Origin: Poecilobothrus nobilitatus
Lineage: Eukaryota; Arthropoda; Insecta; Diptera; Dolichopodidae
Direction of reading: 5' to 3'
Assembly: GCA_947095535.1 (NCBI GenBank)
Contig: OX352774.1
Span: forward strand, 213,702,965-213,766,964
DNA length: 64,000 nt
A program made the translations under genes and the position numbers. This document shows, piece after piece, positions 27,301 to 39,300 of the stretch (within the stretch, counting starts at the first letter, position 1; every line of letters starts with the position of its first letter). Under the pieces are notes generated by a model, which did no database searches, was not told where the DNA came from, and saw only the letters and a program-made list of their open reading frames with translations.

Positions 27301-30300
27301 ATACATTTATACTTCATTTCATATCTTTAGAATATCGTAATCTCATGGCAAAAAATTAAAATACGTACATTGTCCTGTTCCTTTGAAATTTTGCACAATG
27401 AAAATTCGGTTAGAATAATAAATTTCTGTGGGGGTCGCGATTGTTTAAAAGACTCTAACGGTGCCTTGAAGAATATGCGAACATACTTAAATAATGGTAA
27501 ATATCTCAAAAATTGTTAGATCTATATAAACCGTTGTAGTCGCAAAAGATAGGTCTATAAACAACCCTTCAGAATATATACATATAATTAGTACACGTCT
27601 CATTCGAGGTCTCTGTCTCATTTAAGTACAGAATGCTTAAAACAAAAACAAAAATTTTTTTAATATGCACTTTTTTCAATTTTTTTTTGTTGAACCCATT
27701 TTTTACTCTTTTCCCCCCTTTTTCTAAGAAGTCCTCATTGATTAGTTTGATCTTTCTTTTTTTTTGAGTTATGTTTTTGGGTAGAATGATAAAAGAAAGT
27801 CAATTTTTCATTAAAATCTTATTTGATGAAAATCTTTTTTACGCCTTTTCCACAATATTTATATATATATGTATATGTGAGATTCTGATTTAGAAGGCGT
27901 TTTAGAGTTATACTAATTATATGTATATCATCTTAAGGGTTGTTTGCAAACCTATCTTTTGGGACTATAACGGTTTCTATAGATCTAACAATTTTTAAGA
28001 TATGCACCATTAAGTATGTGCGCAAAATTTTCCAAGCACCGTTAGAACCCCTTAAAGCCTTCGTTGCCAATCGCGACCCCCTATTATTTTAACTGAATTT
28101 TCATTGTGCAAAATTACAAAACAATCTGACAATATACCAATTCTAAACTTTTGTCAATCTCATTTTAAATAATTTATAAATTTATCAAATACTAAAAACA
28201 AAATTTAATTTAAGGTGAAAAAAAAATTGTTTCTTAATAAAATTTATTATTAGATATTATATTTTTGACAATTAAAAAATTAGATTTTCCCTTCTTTCAC
28301 TAAATACATATAAAATTATTCAAGTATACAATTTAATAAATTGGATAGTATAAGAATTAAATATAGCAAATATTTGACAAATTTTGATTTTAGATCGCAC
28401 GTTAAAAGTGTGAAATTGCACAATAAAGGTATGTTTAAAATTACCTTTACATTTTATACAAATGAGCATATTTTTCGGTAAAATTTTTAAAGTTACTAAC
28501 AAATAACAATGAACACCGTGATTTAAATATATATAAAGCGAGAATTCTTGCCAATGCATCTTTATACAAAATTAAAAAAATACGTTACCTTATTAATGGG
28601 GTTTACATCGGTTTCTAATCAAAACCGCTCCTTAAGTAATAAATTTACATAGACAAAAGTTAAAAAATGAAATCTGGAAGATGAACTTATTAATATTATT
28701 TTCCTCAATTTTTTTTAAACACATTTTTCAAAAAAAAAATTTAAAAACTTTGCATATTAGTTTCACTTTTTTCGTCCGTCCGTCAATTTTTTTATAAAAC
28801 TTTTACACCATTAAAGATTGAACAATGAAATTTTAATGATATACATATAGCTCTCTTAAAAAAATCAAAATTGTAGAAGAACTACGGAATCTCTCAAAGT
28901 TGAAAAAGTCTTATTTTCAAATATTTCAAGTTCTACCTAACACTTTTTCAATATAAAAATATCAAATGCAAAGTTTTTTTTTTTTATTTTTGCTTTATAT
29001 GAATATTAATATCAAAATTATACAAGTTTTTGCATTTTAGTATAATTTCGCAAATTTCGCTTTTTTCATTACCGAAATATGAAAATGCTTTAAGGTAGAA
29101 TCTAAGGTAAGGTAGAACGGCATATGCTTTAAGTAGAACCTAGAAATTTTGAGAGAAGTAGGATCTTTCATAACATAAATTAAATCGGATGGTTTTTTTG
29201 TACCACCTCTAATTTAAGACGTTTTTCATTAAAACCAAAAAAATTAAAACTTCAACAATATAATTTTAATGTTTTCATATTTTTTTTTTATATATAAAAC
29301 TCTAAGAAAATTTATAAATTTTAGTGCAAGTCACAAGTCTAAACTATTGTCTTTTGGAAAATTTGAGCGTTTACAACCTTGGGGTTTGCATTCTGCTATA
29401 TTTTTTTTAAAAAAATATTCTGGAAAAGCAGAAAACTCTAAGTTTGTAACAAATTTTAAAATTCTTCCCAATTATTTTTGTTGCACACATATCAAATATA
29501 AAACAGTGGAGACTGGCTGACTTTGGATTTTACAACCAACGTTAAAGTCCTTTCTGATAATTTTCACATACATACACATATTTTAACAACTAAAGTATTT
29601 AAAATAATTGTGGATTTTTTTTTTTTGTGTCAAAAACCATTATGGATTTTGTTTTTTGTGGATTTTCGGACTCATCGATTAATAATTTTTTTTTTTAATT
29701 TAACATAATATATGTATTTATATATATACATACTTTCCATACATACACAATACACACTTTCAATACCTATTATATATACAGAATACATACTTTCAATACA
29801 TTCATTAATAATTAAAAATTTTGTTAGTATCTTTTACTTTTTTTTTTTTACGATATCTTAACTGAATATTATTATATCTTTTCTTCTAATATATTTTCTT
29901 TTCTACTTTAACATTTATATTTTTTGCTCATTTTAAATGAAATTTAAAGTCGAAAAAACTAATAAAATTAAATATATTTTTAGTTTATTTAGTTAATTGC
30001 TAAATTATGTATTAATGGTGGAAATTCTTATTTTACAAAAAAATTTTAATTGAAATTTCCCGTAAAATAATTGAATAGTTCTCAATATTTTGTGTAGAAT
30101 TTAAATTGGAAAATTTTTTTTTTTTGTTTTTAGGAAAGTTTAAATAAAAGTATTTTTCGACTTTTTTAATTTTTTTTTTTCCATAATCAATTTGATTTAA
30201 TCGTTTTAATCTTCATATACAGAGAATTACAAGAGATCATTTCTAAAATGTATTAATAGTGTTTTTATTATCTTTTGATCAAAGAATTTAATGGTGCACT

Positions 30301-33300
30301 TTTCTTTTAATATAATTTTTCTTTTATTGCATACATTTCAAAAATGATTCAACAACATTACAAATAATCTGCTATAACATGTTGTATTAATTTTTCTTTT
30401 TATTGTTTGAAATCCCATTAAGAAACTTTTCCATATAGTCACTTAGTACACTTTTTCATATGTATCTTAAGTTTCACTAAAACGTTTATTATACTGTGTA
30501 TAACAGTTATTTTACTACTTAGGTATAAATCATAAAAAGACATTCTATGCTTTTCATTTTCTAAGATACATTATATTTTAGATAAATTTCAATAATAATA
30601 TTGATTTGGATGTATCTCCTTCGGATATATGTATAAACCTTTTCAATGTTCGGTATTAAAATTAATTAATATCTATATTGAATTCAAAAAATATCTGATT
30701 TAATTTGTATTTACTTATTTACTTTTTAATCATTTCATTACATAGAAATAATAAAGAAAATCAAAGTTGATAATAAACTATACTTCAATTCTTAAAGATC
30801 TGACTAATGGCGCAGAACGTAAGTCGCCATTTTTTTAGATGACAGGTCTCGGATTCAAATCTCCAGTCATATATTGAATTATTAAAGAATTCTATAAGTT
30901 AAAGATTTTTTTGTAAATCAATTATTGATCTCTTGAAATTTTTCATAACTATTTCTATATAATCTCATAACTATTTCTATATTTTTAATAAATTTTTCTT
31001 TTCTTTTCGAACCATCTGTAGTAGATCTATAAAAATTTGAAAGAAAAAAAAAAATAAAAACTCCATTTTTTATTTATAAAATATATACAATAATTAATTT
31101 TTAGCGCATGTAAAAGTTGTAGGCTGAGAGCAAAAGTTCAAGACATACCTCCATTTAGAGGAAGTTCAGTTTATAACTCAAAATATAGCTCAAATGCTAA
31201 CATGCACGCTTTTTCAGGGTAAATTTTTGTTTAAAAAATGAAAAGAAATAAAAAAAAAAAAAACGTAAATTAATTTTTTATTAAGAAGTTTGAAGCAGAA
31301 ACAAAAAAAAACTGATGTTGTAATTTCTTTTTTTTTTTCTATGTCGCAGTCACACTGATGCAACATTTAAAAATTATACGCATTAAAGAATACAAAAATA
31401 AAAAACAAAACCAAAAGTTTTTTTTTTAATGCATTTCTCTGCCACATAAATGTGGGCATTACACAGCCTTTCCTGTTCAGGCATGGTTGTAAATATCGTA
31501 AGGGGGAATAACTCTTACGACGTGTGTGGGATTCAAACCCACACTCCATCGGCGTTTAGAGCGTATTTTATACGCTCTTATCCACTAGGCCATCAAGGCC
31601 CCCACAAAACAAAAGTATGGAGTGCCCAAATTTTAAATTTAAAAAAGTGATTATTAATTAATTACATAATTTTTAAAATTGAAGTTGAAAAACAAATTCG
31701 TCTCTTATATTTTACTGCTGGATGGAAAACTTAATTTTTATATAAATTTTTTTTAATTTTAGAACAATTTTTGGTGGCTCATTGAGAAAATTCCTTATAA
31801 TTACAATAAAACTTTTTTTTCTGTATGAAACACTTAATTTGTTTAAAAATCTAAGTTTGTATCTAAAGTTGTATTTAGAGAACTAACTATAACTAACTGT
31901 TTGAGTGATAATTTACAAATTACATCAAATGTCAAAATTTGATTATTCAAATGTCAAAACCTTGGAATGAAAACTGGCAATAATTTTTATAAACATTTTC
32001 TACTACAAATGAAAAATTTTAAATATATTAAGTATTTTAAAGACATTGGATATATTTGATTTGAAACTCGTTGAACAAAATTCCCTTTTCTTAATAAAAT
32101 GAAACACTGAGATACCCTGTACATTTTTATTTCAAAAGTAACAACTGACAATTTAGAATTATTTCAAATAGAAAATTGAATTACACTTTATTATTACAAC
32201 AAAATATTGCCATATGTTACAACAGTTCGGCTGCGACGTTTTGATGTGTAAAACAATTCTTTGATGTGTAAAATTAAAAAAAATGGATTGAAATTTTCGC
32301 TTACTATTTCTAGCCCTAATTCAAATTTTAAAATTATTGTAATGTATTTTTAATTGGATGCATGAATTTTAAAAATTTTTGCTTGGAAATAGTTTTGCTT
32401 GTTTTTTCGTTTTTTTTTTTTGTGAATATTTTTTGTTGTATTTTTTTTCAAAATTAAAATTAACCTTTTTTTTTAAGTTATTTTAATATTTGAAACGAAT
32501 TAAAAACTTTTAATATAGTGTTGCCATTTTAATTTTATATACACAAAAATAAGAAAAATGTTTTTAATTTTAAAATGGTGCAATTCGTTTATAAATGGTG
32601 TACTTTTTTTTTTATGATTTATCTATATATTTGTAATATATTATATATATTTATTTTTTTTTTAATTGGAAAATTATTTTTTTATTTTTATTTTTAATTT
32701 TAATATAAATGTGCTGTTTTTAATTACTAAAGAAAAAAAATTATAAACATTATAAAATTATTTAATAAAAAAAAAAAAATTAAATTTTTGTGTTTTGTTT
32801 TTTTTTTTGTAAACTTTTTTTTTTTTATGAAATAAAGACCATCTGGTAGTAGTATGTCATTGGCTAAAGCACAACAATTATATCTCCCAGAAATACCACC
32901 ATTCCGTAAGAAATTATCAACGCAAGATTCAGATAATTCAGGATCAAGTGTAGAAAGTCCAAGAAAACCACAACAATTAACAAAATTAGGTGATATAGTA
33001 GCAATACCACCATTTAAACCTAGAAGATCAACAGAAATGACACCACAAGCAAATGTAAGAGATGTTTAATTAAAAATTATTTTTTATTAAAACAAAAATA
33101 AAATAAATGAAAATTTTTAATATAAAAAAAATTTTTAAGTTTTTGTTTGTCTTAAGAGGAATTTTGGTTTGGAAAATAATCTTTGGATATATAATTAAAA
33201 ATTTCAAAAAAAAAAAAACCTTTATTATGTACATTAAAAAAAGATATCAAACAAAAATATTATTTAAATTTAGTTTTGATCTTAAAAAGTAAAAATATAG

Positions 33301-36300
33301 GTTACGCTTAGCTCAAACTTAATTTAATTTAACCTGCGAAAACAGACTAAATTTTTTTCTTTTTTTTATATATGTCTCAAATGTAGAAAAAATGTCTCAA
33401 CTTATAGAAAAAAATATAAATATTAGATGCAATTATTTTTTATAGCTTTACATTTTTCTAATAAACCTTTACAAAAACTGGATCAATCCAAAGAAGAAAA
33501 GAAATCTGAACTGGAAAAGAAAAATTTATGTCCATGAACTCCCTAAAGTATGCAAAATTTGCAAACAAATTATGTTTCTGACACATCTATAATTATAACT
33601 TAGTAGTTTTTCAAGTATTATGACATTCCGCTAAGTTTTGAATACAAGTACATATTATATGTATTTGGATACGATTTTTCTATTACAAAATCTACATTAA
33701 CATATTATAACATATGTACATATATATGTTTAGAATCATGATCTTTTTTGTTTTCTTATGGAATCAAGAAATTTTGTATCCCATATGAATTTTTGTAATT
33801 TAGATGTCACGGTAAAATATACTTACCCTTTAAAGCATTTAAAATTAATTGTCAGAGCTGACATATTGACCATAGCCAAGTACAAATGTAATCTGATGGT
33901 ATATAAGAATTCCTTTTAGGTTTCATTTTGAATATTATTTTATAATGAGTGAGTTAAGTGACACGAAAAAAAAAGAATTGAATGGTCAAATGGTTATGTA
34001 CATTTGTTTGTAAATTGCATTTTAACAGAGGGAGAGCAGATTCAAGTCCTGTACAGGTGGCAAGGATTTTCAAGTGGAAGGGATTTTACTGAAAATAAAA
34101 ATAATTTTTTTTAACAAACCTGCTTATAACCAAATATGTATTTAAAATAAATATATAATATAAATAATAACATTATTTATTTAATAATTCGTAATGGCTT
34201 TAGTAGCACATAATTTTTATAATAATATTTCATAATTCTATGTGATTTGAAATATTAAAATATATATAAATAAAATATGTACCTAACTATTGTTAAAAAA
34301 ACCAAAATTCCTCTTTATTTTTTGAATTTTAATAAAAATAAAAATTTTCCACCCAAACAATATTACAAAAATAGCCACATGTCGTATTATACAATTTATT
34401 ATTAACAAAAAGTAGAACCCTATAGAAAAATTATTATGTATAATTTTGTATTTCTTTTTCCTTTAAACGTCTCAACATCCTTTTGTTTAATTTTTTTTTA
34501 ATTTTTTTTTTTTTTTTGATTTAAGTTTGTCTTTAGCTATTACAAAAAAAAATTTATTATAAAAATTAGGTAAAATGATTTTGATTAAAAATTTAACAAA
34601 TTCAAAATAATAAAAAAAAAAAGCCAAATAAAAAATGAGAAAACATAAATATTTTTTTATTTTCTTTTAACAATAAATGTGCGTAACAATTTTCGTTTTA
34701 CAATAAACTCTTTAAATAATTTTTTTTTTTTTAATTTATTTTAATTTTAATCATTTGCTTAAAAAAAATTATACTTATATAAATATATATATATATCCAA
34801 ATAAAGCATTTCTAAATAATGATTTAATAATTTCTCAATAAATGAAAAATTAATTTTCTCTCTATGAATACAAATGCATTTCAGGTTTATTTCTCTTAAT
34901 TGAATATTTTACAAATTGAATTAAGCCTTTTAAAAAACAAATTCATTCCAACTATACTTAATACATATTTTTAGAAGATATGTACATTGTTGATGATGAT
35001 TTAACAAATTTTTAAGCGAAATCGCATTTGAAGTTTTGTTTGAGTTCTAAGTCTAAGTTTGAGTTCTGAGTTTGAGTTCCCTCTTAAAAATATTTTAAGA
35101 GGGAAAAAACAAGATCCGTAAAATTTTTTCTACTACATTTAGTTATTTTTATGTTCATTACAAAATCAAAATAAAATAATGTAATTTAGTTTTTTTTTTT
35201 TGATATTGCAAAGACAATCGCATAACATCTCAAGGGAAAGAAAAAACCTAAAAAAGGCGTAAACCTAAAACAAAACAAGAAATAAATAAATTTCAATATT
35301 CCAAAAAGAAAATGCTTACCAAAAATCACTAATCTAAAAAATAAAAGAGTCCAAAAATATATTAAAAAAATTTGTTTATTAATTTAACTTTGTCAGTCCA
35401 GCCGTCTACCTATTTACAAAACTTATGCACCCTTTCAGAAAAAACAATGAAATTTAAATTCTGGATAGGTCTCTTAAAAAAACTAATGTTGTACAACATT
35501 ATGTAGTCCATGTTGATTCATATGTTGTGTTTTATTTAGACCTATCCGGTACCGTACAACAACCCCTTCAAATTTAAACAGGCTCTACTTTCAAATGTAT
35601 ATATATCAGGTTCTGCTTAATATTATTTTAATATGAAACCATCAAAAACAGGATTTTTATTTATCTTCATAAATCAATATCAAAATTTAATAATTTTTTT
35701 TTCAAATTTAGTATTTTAATTTACTGTTACATATGTGAAAACAAAATTTTCCGTAATTCTTTGGTTACTCCGGAACGTTTTTGTTAGAATTTTGAAATTT
35801 TGAGAGAAGGAAAGTGGTTTAGAATTAATATAAGTTACCATAGAAATTTTTTATACCACCCCCTGTTTAAGAGCTATTAGAGGTTAAAATTGAAAAATTT
35901 ACTATTTAAGGACACCCTAACTTAAGCATCTGTACATATTTTTATAAAATAAAACCTAAATATTGATATCCCAACATTATCTTTTTCCATATATGTTAAC
36001 AGGTTGTTTGATAAAACTGAAGAAACTGTCCCTTGATTTTTAAAATTCTAAGAAAACTTAGAAATTTTGGTGCAAAATCACAATATTCTAAACTCTGTTT
36101 TTATTATTTTTTTTGAAAATGTACGGAAAATGTATATTCTGCTTTGTTTAAGTGATAATTTGGGGAAATTTATTTTTCATTCAATATGTATTTGTACACT
36201 ATTTTGAAATGCTATTATTAAAAACAAAACAAAAAAAATAATTACTTTTTAAATATACCACAAAACAAAAATATACCTTTTCAAATTTCTAATTAATAAT

Positions 36301-39300
36301 AAAATACAACACATGATTTTAAAATTTTATATCTTTATTTTAAATAAAAAAAAAAAAAAACAAAATTTAAAATTAATTAAAATATAATAAAAATATTAAA
36401 AAAAAAAAATTACAAAAACAAAAAAAAAAACAAACGAAATCGTAGCTTGAAATTAAAGATAAAAATAAATTGATGCCACTTCATGTTCCCGAATGGATGT
36501 CGAGATTGAAAGTTAATGAATCGACAAATATTCATAGAAGCATTGATTGTATCGCATCCAAGGTACGGAAATAAAAAAAAAAATCGAAAAAGAAAATTAT
36601 AATTAAAAAAAAAAAAAAATCAAAAATAAGAATAAAATATGAAAAAAAAATATATATATATATATTAGTATTAATTGTTAATACATTCGTTAAAAAATAT
36701 ATATATATATATATAAAAGGATATGCTAAAAAATGTTTTAATTTAATTAATAAATTTGAATTTTTATATGCGTTCGATTAATCGTTTTATGTTTTAATTT
36801 ATAATATACATACATATATATATATATTAAATAATATAATCTTTGTTAATTATAAATGTGTTATTGTTATAATTGTTTTTTTTTTAGTTGAAAAATATTA
36901 TTATTAAATATATGATATATATATAACATTAATATATGAATAAAAAAATAATAAAAAAATAATTATTAAAATATTTTCAATTTAAGATTTCTATCTTATA
37001 AATTGAAAATGAAAATATTTTAGCATTATTTACTTACTGTTCGTATTACTAACGAAAGAAGAATAATAAAATTATACTACGAGATCACGAATGAAATAAT
37101 ATTAATGATTTTCTTATTAAACCGAAATCTATAATCTAGTCTAATAGTTAAACCAAGTCTAATATTTTGAATTTATGAAAATTTTCAATTATTATATGCT
37201 TTTATATGTATCAACTCATCGGTGTCCGTTTTTCTCACTGTCACACACTGTTGCGATATCGTAGGTACAAAAAAGTGAGCATTCTTTTATATTAACTTGT
37301 CAATGTCTATTTGTTTATATATTCCTTTGATTTACCTTTTTCTTCAACAATTTCATATTGAAAAGAGCTTTTAGTATTTTAATTGTATTATAAATGTATA
37401 GAGGGAGAAAAATGAAATTTTTAAAATATAATTGATTTTCTTAGGAAAAATTAAAATCTTTTCTTGATTTTCTTAGGAAAAATGCCCATATGTTGCCTAT
37501 TATATGCTTTTATATTAACTCGTCGGTGTCGGTTTATTTATTTATTTATTTATTTATTTATATATTTATTTATTTATTTGTCATTCTGTCACGCTTTTTA
37601 TTATCTTCATAATCTGTTAGCAACATTTGTAAGTGTAGTATTGTGCAGAGGATAGTGTACAGGTTTCAAAAGTGGGGATCATGTTGTTCGAATCCAGTTC
37701 ACATGCAACATTTTTTTTTTTTTAACTATCTATTCATCAACATTTTTTGAATAATAAAATAATATGTAAAAAAAATATTTTTTAAAATATGCTTTTATCG
37801 AAACCAAATTCGCCCCCTAAAAAGTAGAAAATAAAATTGATTGCAAAACTTTAGTTTTTTTGACTGTTATAATATACAAGGTAGAATGTAAACCAACGGT
37901 TTTTAAAAGCGCACATTTCCAAAACTCAATACAAACTGTTTAGAAGTGTGACTTACACAAAAATTTGAAAATTTCATGTAATAAGAAAAAATGTGAAAAA
38001 ATAGGACATTTTTTTAAATTTTGAGGGGCCGTAATCCCGGAATCCTATATAACTAAGAAAAGCCGTTAACACACGTAAAAATATATTATTGAACCTTTAA
38101 TTTTCATGTCTTGCCGAAGAAAAATTTGTACAGGTGCCTAAGTTACAGGTGTCTAAAAATAGCAAATTTTCAATTTTTGAGGCGTAATAACTCTTAAAGA
38201 GGGGGTGCTACCAAAAAATTTTTTGAGAAAACTTATACTAATTCTAAAAGTTCTTTCTTGTCTCAAAATTTCAGGTTCCTATCTAAAGTCGTGCCGGAGT
38301 TATGAAAAAAGAAATTTTAAGCAAAATGTGGTTTTCACATAACGGTAAATCGTAAATTTCAAAATATTACATAATTTTGATATTGTTTTATATAGATAAT
38401 AAAATTTTCGATTTTCTGGTGGCTTTAGATTGCAAAACTATAACGCAGAGCCTGACATATATACATCTGAAAATGGCGCTTTTTCGCAATTTTGAAGAGC
38501 TGCAACTTCGGAACCCTTTACAACTTAAATAAACCTTTAACACCCGTTAAAATATATTACTGTAGCTTTAATTTTTTTATCTTGCAGAAGTAAAATGTGT
38601 ACCGGTTCTTAAGTTACAGGTGTTTAAAAATAGCAAATTTTCAATTTTTAAGCCCTAGTAGATCATAAACAGAGGGTGGTCCAAAAAAATTTTCTGAGCA
38701 AACTTATACTAATTCTAAAAGTTCTTTCTTGCCTCAAAATTTCAAGCCTCTATCTAGAAGCGTGCCGGAGTTATGAAAGTAGAAAAATCATGCAAAATTT
38801 GGTTTTCACATAACGGTAAATTTAAATACTAAATTTAAAAAAAATTGTATAATTTTGATATTAATTTACAAAGCTAAAAGAAATACCTGCCGAATGACGT
38901 TTTCAGATTGAAAAAATCTCAAGCATAACATATGATATATGCATTTAAAAATAGACCTTTTCAAAGTTTGAGGGGCTGTAGCTCCGAAATGGGAGGGGCT
39001 ACATGAAAAAGTTGTTCCACAAAATTATTTTTTTTATGAGACCTACCCATGGTTAAAATTTTTTTCTCTATCTTTAACGGTGTAGAAGTGTTGTAAACAG
39101 ACGGACGGACGGACGGACGGACGGAGAGAGTGAAACTAATAAGCACATTTTTTCAAAATTTTTTTGGAAATGTGCTAAAAAGTGAATTGCTAGTGCAAGC
39201 ATTTTGGACTGTTATAATATAAAAGTAAATTGCTGGAATAAGGTTAAATAAAAATCTAGGAAATTTGAGGTTCGTGTTTCTTTTTTATTCCAGCAATTTA

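Larger units (their letters stand above)
25380..31104 (+). other. Ano8 intron, 5.7 kb
   Basis: Begins with tandem TAA stops. Contains a foldback with about 226 bp arms (27367-28136), an eroded Helentron-like copy (about 28714-29399), minisatellite units near 29410-29480, and a tRNA-like fragment near 30797-30870. Confidence 0.75.

Noticed and set aside
30797..30870. tRNA-like fragment (taatggcgcagaacg ... ctcggattcaaatctcc)
   Set aside because: A- and B-box-like words occur, but no cloverleaf is apparent and there is no second copy in the window to define a SINE.
37632..37705. tRNA-like fragment (gtgcagaggatagtgtacagg ... gttgttcgaatccagttc)
   Set aside because: B-box is good but the anticodon arm and acceptor stem do not form; likely another SINE-derived remnant.
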